Assembly: GCF_900089585.1 (NCBI RefSeq)
Contig: NZ_FLRH01000004.1
Location: 303,001-367,000 of the forward strand
DNA: 64,000 nucleotides
DNA from: Micromonospora sediminicola
Lineage (GTDB): Bacteria; Actinomycetota; Actinomycetes; Mycobacteriales; Micromonosporaceae
Direction: 5' to 3'
Numbering within the stretch: position 1 is the stretch's first letter; each line of letters starts with the position of its first letter. The notes beneath the pieces are model-generated. The model ran no database searches. It was given only the letters and a program-made list of their open reading frames with translations, and was not told the origin of the DNA. Positions 47,746-57,603 of this stretch are shown here, piece after piece. The position numbers and the translations under genes were made by a program.

Positions 47746-48939
47746 ATGGCACCGATGCGCGTCGACCTGCTCACCCGTGAATACCCGCCGGAGGTGTACG
47801 GCGGGGCCGGGGTGCACGTGGAATACCTGGCCCGTGAGCTGCGCCGACTCGCCGACGTGCGGGTGCACTGCTTCGGCGCGCCGCGGGACGAGGCGGGCGT
47901 CACCGCGTACGCCGAGCCGGCCGCGCTGGCCGGTGCGAACGCGGCGCTGCGCGTCATGGGTGTCGACCTGGAGATGGCCGCCGGGGCCGCCGGCACCGAC
48001 GTGGTGCACAGCCACACCTGGTACGCCAACCTGGCCGGGCACACCGCCAAGCTGCTGCACGGGGTGCCGCACGTGGTGACCGCGCACAGCCTGGAGCCGC
48101 TGCGCCCGTGGAAGGCCGAGCAGCTCGGCGGCGGGTACGCGCTGTCGTCCTGGTGCGAGCGGACCGCGTTCGAGGCCGCCGACGCGATCGTCGCGGTGAG
48201 CGCGGGGATGCGGCGGGACGTGCTCACCGCGTACCCGGCGGTGAACCCGGACCGGGTGCGGGTGGTCTACAACGGCATCGACACCGCGCAGTACGCCCCG
48301 GACCACGGCACGGACGTGCTCGACCGGCTCGGCATCGACCCGGGGAGGCCCAGCGTGGTCTACGTCGGGCGGATCACCCGGCAGAAGGGCCTGCCGTACC
48401 TGCTGCGGGCGGCCCGGGAGCTGCCCGCCGACACGCAGCTGGTGCTGCTGGCCGGCGCGCCGGACACGCCGGAGATCGGCGCCGAGGTGGAGGAGCTGGC
48501 CGCCGAGCTGCGGGCGACGCGCTCGGGGGTGGTCTGGGTGGCGGCCATGCTGCCCAAGCACGAGGTGATCCAGGTGCTCACCCACGCCACGATCTTCGTC
48601 TGCCCGTCCGTCTACGAGCCGATGGGCATCGTCAACCTGGAGGCGATGGCCTGCGAGACGGCCGTGGTGGCCACCGCCACCGGCGGCATCCCCGAGGTGG
48701 TCGCGGACGGCGAGACCGGGCTGCTGGTGCCGATCGAGCAGGCCGGCGACGGCTCGGGCACCCCGCTGGACCCGGAGCGCTTCGTGGCCGACCTGGCGGC
48801 GCGGATGAACGAGCTGCTGGCCGACCCGGACCGGATCGCGGCGTTCGGCGCGGCGGGGCGGCGGCGGGCGGTCGAGCACTTCTCCTGGGACGCGGTCGCC
48901 CGGCAGACGCTCGAGGTGTACCGCTCGGTGGGGGCGTAA
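47746..48939 (+). CDS. glgM: GlgA/GlgM-type glycosyltransferase (alpha-maltose-1-phosphate synthase)
   Basis: A 397-aa GT4 enzyme of the actinobacterial GlgA type. In mycobacteria this protein (GlgM) joins ADP-glucose to glucose-1-phosphate to give maltose-1-phosphate, the GlgE substrate. REYPPEVYGGAGVHVEYL is the N-terminal glycine loop, VYVGRITRQKGLPYLLRAA the donor-domain start, and YEPMGIVNLEAMACETAVV contains the E-x7-E pair. The presence of glgE and glgB a few genes away supports the GlgM role over classical glycogen synthase. ATG at 47746 has TAGGGT six bases upstream. The TAA stop merges with a repeat element. Confidence 0.92.
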   Translation: MAPMRVDLLTREYPPEVYGGAGVHVEYLARELRRLADVRVHCFGAPRDEAGVTAYAEPAALAGANAALRVMGVDLEMAAGAAGTDVVHSHTWYANLAGHTAKLLHGVPHVVTAHSLEPLRPWKAEQLGGGYALSSWCERTAFEAADAIVAVSAGMRRDVLTAYPAVNPDRVRVVYNGIDTAQYAPDHGTDVLDRLGIDPGRPSVVYVGRITRQKGLPYLLRAARELPADTQLVLLAGAPDTPEIGAEVEELAAELRATRSGVVWVAAMLPKHEVIQVLTHATIFVCPSVYEPMGIVNLEAMACETAVVATATGGIPEVVADGETGLLVPIEQAGDGSGTPLDPERFVADLAARMNELLADPDRIAAFGAAGRRRAVEHFSWDAVARQTLEVYRSVGA

Positions 48940-48989
48940 GGAAGGGCCCCTTCTTAACGCCTCCGGTAGAGGAAGGGCCCCTTCTTAAC
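48939..48989. repeat. Two copies of a 20-bp GC-palindrome repeat
   Basis: AGGAAGGGCCCCTTCTTAAC occurs exactly at 48939-48958 and 48970-48989, 31 bp apart. The first copy begins on the last base of the glgM stop codon. Its AAGGGCCCCTT heart is near-palindromic. From memory, similar GGGCCC/TTCTTAAC sequences recur between genes in Micromonospora and Salinispora; that distribution was not checked here. Confidence 0.85.
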
Positions 48990-49053
48990 AGCCCGCCAGC
49001 GGCACGCCGCGGACGTCGCCCGGTCGCGGCCCGCGGCGGATACAGTCGCCGGG

Positions 49054-49821
49054 ATGTCGGATGCGATCTTCACCCATCCTCGACTCGCGCCGGTCTACGA
49101 CGCGTTCGACGGCGACCGGGACGACCTGGACGCGTACCTCGCCATCGCCGACGAGCTGGACGCCCGCGTGGTGCTCGACCTCGGGTGCGGCACCGGGAAC
49201 CTGGCCCTCCTGCTCGCCCGGCACGGCCGTACCGTCGTGGGCGTCGACCCGGCCGAGGCGTCGCTGGACGTCGCGCGGGCGAAGGACGGCGCGGACCGGG
49301 TCCGCTGGATCCGCGGCGACGCCACCACGCTGCCGCCGCTGCGCGCCGACCTGGCCACGATGACCGGGAACGTGGCGCAGGTCTTCCGCACCGACGACGA
49401 CTGGGAGCGGACCCTGCGGGGCGTGCACGCCGCGCTGCGCCCCGGCGGTCACCTCGTGTTCGAGACCCGCCGCCCGGGGCGCCGCGCCTGGGAGGAGTGG
49501 GCGGACACCGCGCCCGTCACCCGGGACGTGCCGGGCGTCGGGCCGGTGGAACAGCGCCTCGAGGTCACCGTGGTCGACCTGCCGCTGGTGTCCTTCCGGT
49601 ACACGTACCGGTTCCTGACCGACGGCGTGACCCTCACGTCGGACTCCACGCTGCGGTTCCGCGACCGCGACGAGGTCGAGGCGAGCCTGACCTCGACCGG
49701 CTACCGGGTGACAGACGTGCGGGAGGCGCCCGACCGCCCCGGCCGGGAGTTCGTGTTCGTCGCGCACCGTGTGGACCAGCCGCTCGGGTGCAACGCCACG
49801 GGTGGGTCGGCGCCCGTTTGA
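49054..49821 (+). CDS. Class I SAM-dependent methyltransferase
   Basis: A 255-aa single-domain methyltransferase. Motif I is VVLDLGCGTGNLALLL (about 40-55), motif II ends in VGVDPAEASLDVAR, and LRPGGHLVFETRRPGRRAW follows the fourth strand. The C-terminal part (VTVVDLPLVSFRYTYRFLTD) suggests a small-molecule substrate lid. It sits between glgM and glgE but has its own -10-like TACAGT (49041-49046) seven bases before the ATG, so it need not be a glucan enzyme. Methylation of a glucan or maltosyl product is only a possibility raised by position. Confidence 0.85.
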   Translation: MSDAIFTHPRLAPVYDAFDGDRDDLDAYLAIADELDARVVLDLGCGTGNLALLLARHGRTVVGVDPAEASLDVARAKDGADRVRWIRGDATTLPPLRADLATMTGNVAQVFRTDDDWERTLRGVHAALRPGGHLVFETRRPGRRAWEEWADTAPVTRDVPGVGPVEQRLEVTVVDLPLVSFRYTYRFLTDGVTLTSDSTLRFRDRDEVEASLTSTGYRVTDVREAPDRPGREFVFVAHRVDQPLGCNATGGSAPV

Positions 49822-49925
49822 CACCCGTGCCGTCGCACCCGCCGAGCACCACGCACAGGGCGGCGGAAGGGGTGCATCCAGGGCGCAGCCGAGCGCGAGA
49901 GGATCTCGCGCAGTAGGTTGAGCGG

Positions 49926-52009
<2,084 letters not shown>

Positions 52010-52022
<13 letters not shown>

Positions 52023-54112
52023 TCGCCGGCGAGGTACACGACCCGCACGCCGTGCTCGGCGCGCACCCGGCCGACGGGAACACCACGATCCGGACGCTGC
52101 GCCGGGGCGCGGGCGAGGTGACGGTGCTCGTCGACGGCGAGCGGCACCCGACGAAGCGGGTGCACGACGTCGGCGTCTTCGAGGCGGTGCTCCCCGGCGA
52201 GGTGCTCGACTACCGGGTCGAGGTGGACGGCACCACGCACGACGACCCGTACCGGTATCCGCCCACGCTCGGCGAGCTGGACCTGCACCTGATCGGCGAG
52301 GGGCGGCACGAGCGACTCTGGGCGGCGCTCGGCGCCCGGGTCTTCGACGAGGGCGTGGCGTTCACCGTCTGGGCGCCCAACGCCCGCGGCGTGCGGCTCG
52401 TCGGCGACGTCACCGGCTGGGGCGCGGACGACGGCTGGCCGATGCGCTCGCTCGGCTCCAGCGGCGTGTGGGAGATCTTCGTGCCCGGCATGCCGGCCGG
52501 CAGCCGGTACAAGTACCGCGTGCTCGGCGCCGACGGCCGGTGGCGGGACAAGGCCGACCCGATGGCCGCCCGCACCGAGGTGCCGCCGGCCACCGCGTCG
52601 GTGGTCCACGAGTCACGGTACGAGTGGAACGACGCCGACTGGCTGGAGCGGCGGGCGAGGCGGCAGCCGCACCAGGAGCCGATGAGCGTGTACGAGGTGC
52701 ACCTGGGCTCCTGGCGCCCCGGCCTGAGCTACCGGGAGCTGGCCGAGCAGCTCACCGCGTACGTGCTCGAGACGGGCTTCACCCACGTGGAGTTCCTGCC
52801 GGTGATGGAACACCCGTTCGGCGGCTCGTGGGGCTACCAGGTCACCGGCTACTACGCGCCCACCGCCCGGTTCGGCGACCCGGACGACTTCCGCCACCTG
52901 GTCGACCGGCTGCACGCCGCCGGCATCGGCGTGATCCTCGACTGGGTGCCGGCGCACTTCCCCAAGGACGAGTGGGCCCTGGCCCGCTTCGACGGCACCC
53001 CGCTCTACGAGCACCCCGACCCGCGCCGCGGCGAACACCCCGACTGGGGTACGTACGTCTTCGACTTCGGTCGCAACGAGGTCCGCAACTTCCTGGTCGC
53101 CAACGCGCTCTACTGGCTCGACGAGTTCCACGTCGACGGGCTCCGGGTCGACGCGGTCGCCTCGATGCTCTACCTCGACTATTCCCGCGAGGAGGGGCAG
53201 TGGGCCCCGAACGTGCACGGGGGCCGGGAGAACCTGGAGGCCATCGCGTTCCTCCAGGAGGTCAACGCCACGGTCTACCGGCACCACCCGGGCGTGCTCA
53301 TGATCGCCGAGGAGTCCACCGCGTGGCCGGGCGTCACCAGGCCGACCTCCGACGGCGGGCTCGGGTTCGGGTTCAAGTGGAACATGGGCTGGATGCACGA
53401 CACCCTGCTCTACACCTCGAAGGACCCGATCTACCGGCAGCACCACCACCACCAGCTCACGTTCTCCCTCGCCTACGCCTGGAGCGAGAACTACGTGCTG
53501 CCGATCAGCCACGACGAGGTGGTGCACGGCAAGGGGTCGCTGACCGGCAAGATGCCCGGCGACACCTGGCAGCGGCTGGCGAACGTGCGGGCGCTGCTGG
53601 CGTACATGTGGGCGCACCCCGGCAAGCAGTTGCTCTTCATGGGCTGCGAACTCGCCGACGACCGCGAGTGGAGCGAGGAGCGCGGCCTCGACTGGTACCT
53701 GCTGCACGACCCGGCACGCGCCGGGGTGCAGCGCCTGGTCGCGGACCTGAACCGCGCCTACCGGGCCACGCCGGCGCTGTGGGCGCAGGACACCGACCCG
53801 GCCGGCTTCCGCTGGATCGCCGGCGACGACGTGGCCAACAACGCGGTCTCGTTCATCCGGATCGCCCCGGACGGCCAGACCCTGGTCTGCGTGGCCAACT
53901 TCTCCGCCCTGCCGCTGGACGACTACCGGATCGGCCTGCCCGCCGGTGGGACGTGGACCGAGGCGCTCAACACCGACGCGCACCACTACGGCGGGTCCGG
54001 GGTGGGCAACCTGGGCGCGGTGCACGCGGAGAACGTGCCGTGGCACGGGATGCCGGCGTCGGCGGCGCTGCGGGTGCCGCCGCTGGGCGTGCTCTGGCTC
54101 CGGCGGGACTGA
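52010..54112 (+). CDS. glgB: 1,4-alpha-glucan branching enzyme
   Basis: A 700-aa GH13_9 branching enzyme. It has a short N1 region, a CBM48 domain (FTVWAPNARGVRLVGDVTGW), and the catalytic barrel with GLRVDAVASMLYLDY (Asp381), MIAEESTAW (Glu434) and ISHDEVVHGKGS (Asp502). It introduces alpha-1,6 branches into the glucan made by GlgE. Start ATG at 52010 lies inside the end of glgE, with AAGGA upstream; the overlap indicates coupled translation. Transcription probably ends in the palindromic stretch at 54127-54166. Confidence 0.97.
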
Positions 54113-54126
54113 CTCCCGTTTTTCGC

Positions 54127-54166
54127 GATATGACGCTGGGTCATAATTATGACTCAGTGTCATATC
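54127..54166. promoter_or_regulatory. 40-bp near-perfect palindrome made of two ATGAC-N5-GTCAT dyads
   Basis: The whole 54127-54166 segment is its own reverse complement except for two base pairs. It is built from two 15-bp dyads, ATGACGCTGGGTCAT and ATGACTCAGTGTCAT, separated by AATT. This looks like a tandem TetR-class operator. No regulator gene lies nearby. It is followed by 178 bp without a convincing gene before the secreted repeat protein, whose promoter it may control; it could also act as a terminator for glgE-glgB. Confidence 0.7.
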
Positions 54167-54344
54167 CGATCCAGGTGATCCCTCGTCGATGTCCATCACG
54201 ATGAGTGACGTAATCCGCGCCGCAGCATCACTCCGGGTCGAGATCGGACGCTCCCCCATCCGCCCGCCTGAACCGGCACCGGCCGGCTCCCCGTATCCCC
54301 GTACGGATGCCGGACACCCGTGACGACGAGGCGGAGGAGCTTCG

Positions 54345-56012
54345 ATGGCGTGGAGCAGGGGCACAACCAGGCGGCGCAGGGCGACGGCGGGCCCGTCCCG
54401 CAACCGGAAGATCGCCGGCGGGGTGGCGTTGGCGCTGACGGCGGGGGCGGCGTTCGCGGTCGCCACCGGCACCGGCCAGGCGGCCGAGAGCTGCGCCGGC
54501 CTGGACGGCGCGCTGCGCATCAACCTCACCTTCATCGCCGACCAGCGCCGCGACCCGGACGCCAACTCGGCCGACCGGATCGCCAACCGGCTGGCGGTGG
54601 TCGACCTGATCCGGCAACGGCGTGCCGCGGCCGGCTGCGCCGGCACGATCGAGGTGGCCGGCGCCACCTGCCCGGGCGTGCCCTGGGAGCAGGCCATGGC
54701 GGTCGAACTCGACCGGGCCTGGGCGGTCACCGAGCAGATGCGCGGCGAACGCTCCGGGCAGCTGGTCGACCCGCAGCTGACCCAGGCCCGGGTCCAGCGG
54801 CTCGGTGGCATCTTCGGCGGCATCCGGGGCATCGCGCGGGGTGCCCAGCAGGCGCAGGCCGGCGCCGGCGCCGCCGGTCCCGACGCTGGTGGTGGCGCCG
54901 GCGCGACCGGAGGCGGTGCGGCCGGTGCCGGTGCGGCCGGCCCGGGTGCTGGCGCGGTGGGTGGTGCGGGACGGGCCGCCGGCATCATCAACGCCGTCGG
55001 GGGCCTCATCGGCCAGATCGCCGGGATCGTGCAGGCCGCCCGGGCCGCCCGCCAGCAGAAGCAGCAGGCCGCCGGACAGGACGGTCAACAGGGCGGCGCG
55101 GCCCAGGCCGGCGCGCAACAGGGCGGCGCGGCCCAGGACGACCCCCAGACCGGCGCGAACGACCAAGCCGGCGCGAACGACCAAGCCGGCGCGAACGACC
55201 AAGCCGGCGCGAACGACCAAGCCGGCGCGAACGACCAAGCCGGCGCGGGTGAGCAGGCCGGCGCGGGTGAGCAGGCCGACGCGGGTGAGCAGGCCGGCGC
55301 GGGTGAGCAGGCCGGCGCGGGTGAGCAGGCCGGCGCGGGTGAGCAGGCCGGCGCGGGTGAGCAGGCCGGCGCGGGTGAGCAGGCCGGCGCGGGTGAGCAG
55401 GCCGGCGCGGCCGGTGACGACGGACAGCAGGGCGCGGCCGGTGAGCAGGCGGGCGACGCCGGGGACCGGGTGGCGCAGCGGATCCAGCAGATCCGGGCGC
55501 GGATCCAGCAGCTACGGGCTCTGATCCAGCAGATCCGCGCTGCCCGCCAGGCCGCCCGCGATCAGGGCGCGGGCCCGAACCAGGGCGCAGACCCGAACCA
55601 GGGCGCGGACCAAAGCGCGGACCAGAACCCGGGCGACGCGGCAGGCGCAGCCGGAGACCAGGACGGGAACGCGGCGGGCGGGCAGCCGGGCGCCGATGCC
55701 GGCCTCGCCCCGGGCCAGGACCAGAGCGCCGAGCAGAGCCAGGCGGACAAGAGCCCGGCGGACCAGGGCGGCCAGGACCAGGGCGGCCAGGACCAGGGCG
55801 GCCAGGACCAGGGCGGCCAGGACCAGGGCGGCCAAGACGAGGGCGGCCAAGACGAGGGCGGCCAGGACCAGGCAGGCCAGAAACAAGGACAGGCAGGTCA
55901 GGGACAGGCTGGCCAGGTGTATCAGGTGGCCGACCCACGCGTCCCCGGCTGTGCCCCCGGCGACCCCGGATCGGACGCCGTCACCCCCGCATCCGCCCCG
56001 CCGACCCGCTGA
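54345..56012 (+). CDS. Secreted low-complexity Ala/Gly/Gln repeat protein, unknown function
   Basis: I do not recognise this 555-aa protein. A basic N-terminus (RRRRA) and hydrophobic stretch (IAGGVALALTAGAAFAVAT) ending near AAES give a Sec-type signal peptide of about 47 residues. A cysteine-containing domain follows (about 50-160: CAGLDG, GCAGTIEV, ATCPGVP). Then come an Ala/Gly linker and a hydrophobic helix (IINAVGGLIGQIAGIVQAA). Next are fourteen hexapeptides at 270-353 (five GANDQA, nine mostly GAGEQA), a charged coiled-coil helix at about 375-408 (RIQQIRARIQQLRALIQQIR), and seven GGQDQ/GGQDE pentapeptides at 475-509. GGAGGAG precedes the ATG. It may be a surface or matrix protein. Confidence 0.8.
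   Translation: MAWSRGTTRRRRATAGPSRNRKIAGGVALALTAGAAFAVATGTGQAAESCAGLDGALRINLTFIADQRRDPDANSADRIANRLAVVDLIRQRRAAAGCAGTIEVAGATCPGVPWEQAMAVELDRAWAVTEQMRGERSGQLVDPQLTQARVQRLGGIFGGIRGIARGAQQAQAGAGAAGPDAGGGAGATGGGAAGAGAAGPGAGAVGGAGRAAGIINAVGGLIGQIAGIVQAARAARQQKQQAAGQDGQQGGAAQAGAQQGGAAQDDPQTGANDQAGANDQAGANDQAGANDQAGANDQAGAGEQAGAGEQADAGEQAGAGEQAGAGEQAGAGEQAGAGEQAGAGEQAGAGEQAGAAGDDGQQGAAGEQAGDAGDRVAQRIQQIRARIQQLRALIQQIRAARQAARDQGAGPNQGADPNQGADQSADQNPGDAAGAAGDQDGNAAGGQPGADAGLAPGQDQSAEQSQADKSPADQGGQDQGGQDQGGQDQGGQDQGGQDEGGQDEGGQDQAGQKQGQAGQGQAGQVYQVADPRVPGCAPGDPGSDAVTPASAPPTR
55152..55403 (+). repeat. 18-bp coding minisatellite in the secreted protein gene
   Basis: Fourteen 18-bp units in frame: five of GGCGCGAACGACCAAGCC (55152-55241), then nine of GGCGCGGGTGAGCAGGCC or a one-base variant (55242-55403). 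Near-identity at the DNA level points to recent expansion by slippage. A separate 15-bp array encoding GGQDQ begins at 55767. Confidence 0.93.
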
Positions 56013-56027
56013 CCCGCTGACCCCTGA

Positions 56028-56090
56028 CGTCGATCATGAGGTTGGCGGCACTCTAGAAGATCCACAAGGCCGTCAACCTCATGATCGACG
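56028..56090. repeat. Palindromic element downstream of the secreted protein gene
   Basis: CGTCGATCATGAGGTTG (56028-56044) and its exact complement (56074-56090). The stem extends to 22 pairs with one G-T, and the loop is 19 bases. The arm matches the 12233 element arm at 13 of 17 bases. It may terminate the preceding gene. Confidence 0.88.
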
Positions 56091-56103
56091 CGGCGGAGGT
56101 TGC

Positions 56104-56151
56104 GATCTTGGTACGAAATGGTCCCTCTGGGGGCCATTTCGTACCAAGATC
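56104..56151. repeat. Second palindromic element, 18-bp perfect arms
   Basis: GATCTTGGTACGAAATGG (56104-56121) and its complement (56134-56151) with a 12-base interior that can pair further. It starts 14 bases after the previous palindrome and shares the CGATCTTG end with the other elements. Confidence 0.88.
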
Positions 56152-56468
56152 TCGGGGCTTCTCAGATTTTGGATCGGTGGTCTCGATAGGTGGGTGCAGT
56201 GGGGTCGGACGAGCAGTGGCCGGCTCGCGGAGAGCGCGGTCCGGGCCTCACCACCGCAGCGAGCCTCACCCGTCCCAGCGAGAGCCACCGAGGACCAACG
56301 CGGACCACCGCGGACCACCGAGGACCACTGCGGACCACCGCGGACCACCGCGGACCCCGAGCCCGTGGAGGACCACCGCGGGTCCCGGACCCGCCGAGGC
56401 ACACCGACGACCCCCACCCCCGCCCCGGACCGTCCGGCCACCGCCGACCAGCCAAGGGAAGGGGCGGA
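56152..56468. repeat. Gene-free stretch with 10-bp tandem repeats
   Basis: No supported gene. Seven units of a 10-bp repeat, consensus CGGACCACCG, run from 56291 to 56360 (one or two substitutions per unit), with scattered half-copies to about 56400. The open frames crossing it in several frames are low-complexity shadows. Confidence 0.8.
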
Positions 56469-57509
56469 TCAGACCAGGTCGGCTTCGCGGAGGAGTTTCC
56501 ACAGGCCGGCGCCGTCGGGGGCGCTCAGCCACTTCTGACCCACCGGGCCGGACGAGGAGCGACCCGCGGGCGCGGGCAGGCTGCCGGCCAGCACCGACTG
56601 GGTCGGCGACAGCCGCCGGATCGCCACGCCGGCCACGTTGTCCGGGTGGGCGGCGGCGAACTCCCGGTAGATCTCCGGGTCGTGCTGGCCGTCGTCGCCG
56701 ATGAGCAGCCAGCGCACCTCGGGGAACTCGCGGGCCAGCCGGGCCAGCGTGGCCCGCTTGTGCTCCCGCCCGCTGCGGAACCAGCGGTCGGCCGTCGGCC
56801 CCCAGTCGGTGAGCAGCAGCGGGCCGGCCGGGTAGAGGTGGCGGGAGAGGAACCGGGTCAGCGTCGGCGCGACGTTCCAGGCGCCGGTGGAGAGGTAGAA
56901 GACCGGCGCGCCGGGGTGGGCGGTGGCCAGGCGCTCGTAGAGCACCGCCATGCCGGGGACCGCGGTGCGGGCGTGCTCGTCGAGGACGAACGTGTTCCAC
57001 GCGGCGAGCAGCGGTCGGGGCAGCGCGGTCACCATGACCGTGTCGTCGATGTCGGAGAGGATGCCGAACCGGACGTTCGGGTCGAGGATGCGTACCAGCG
57101 CCTCCACCGGCTCGGCGTCGGCGACGCTGAGGCGTACGCAGCCCCAGCCGGGGGTGAAGTCGCCCTCGACGACGGTGTCGACGAAGCCGCTGCGGTCGGC
57201 GGTCACCTCCTGGCGCACGCCGTTGACCTCGATCATCACCCGGGCGTGCTTGGCCGGCAGGGTGGCGAAGCTGCGCCAGCCCCGCACCTTGTCCAGCCGG
57301 CCCCGCCGGCGGGTGTCCGGGCGGCCGAGCAGCACGCGGCAGAGCACCCGCGCCCAGCCGGGGGCGCCGTAGCCCGCGTACGCGATGATGTTGGGCTGCC
57401 ACCCGGTGCGCTTCAGCCGGCGTTCCACGAGCCCGTGCAGGGCGTCCTCGATGCGGGCGGCGCGGTGCAGTTGCGGCACGGCCAGCTGGTCCGGTGGTGT
57501 GGGTGGCAC
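56469..57509 (-). CDS. App1-domain phosphatase-like protein (DUF2183)
   Basis: About 346 aa. The App1/DUF2183 region has the HAD-like DxDxT motif in GILSDIDDTVMVTALP, then FYLSTGAWNV and LLIGDDGQHDPEIY, matching the conserved catalytic blocks of yeast-type phosphatidate phosphatase App1. It may dephosphorylate a lipid or polyprenyl phosphate. The preceding domain (ARVMIEVNGVRQEVTADRSG) is a beta-rich lead-in seen in bacterial members. GTG at 57509 is preferred because CAGTGT lies six bases upstream; GTG at 57545 would add twelve residues. It is divergent from the GT-C protein. Confidence 0.87.
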   Translation of the reverse strand: MPPTPPDQLAVPQLHRAARIEDALHGLVERRLKRTGWQPNIIAYAGYGAPGWARVLCRVLLGRPDTRRRGRLDKVRGWRSFATLPAKHARVMIEVNGVRQEVTADRSGFVDTVVEGDFTPGWGCVRLSVADAEPVEALVRILDPNVRFGILSDIDDTVMVTALPRPLLAAWNTFVLDEHARTAVPGMAVLYERLATAHPGAPVFYLSTGAWNVAPTLTRFLSRHLYPAGPLLLTDWGPTADRWFRSGREHKRATLARLAREFPEVRWLLIGDDGQHDPEIYREFAAAHPDNVAGVAIRRLSPTQSVLAGSLPAPAGRSSSGPVGQKWLSAPDGAGLWKLLREADLV

Positions 57510-57603
57510 GTAGCAACACTGCCACAACCGACGGGGGCCGGCCACGCGAGTGATCTACGCCGATCCGCCCCGGGCGCCGGCCGGCAGCGTGCCAGACTGC
57601 GTC

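Noticed and set aside
44802..47780. 992-codon open frame antisense to pgm and glgC
   Set aside because: High-GC shadow frame across two well-identified enzymes; composition is low-complexity.
54201..54323. 40-codon ORF (MSDVIRAAAS...) after the double palindrome
   Set aside because: No ribosome site and no coding signature beyond an ATG; kept only as a note to test by RNA-seq.
55006..55938. Pro/Arg-rich minus-strand frame opposite the secreted repeat protein
   Set aside because: It is the complement of Gly/Ala/Gln repeats; the plus-strand frame has a signal peptide, a Shine-Dalgarno and structured domains.
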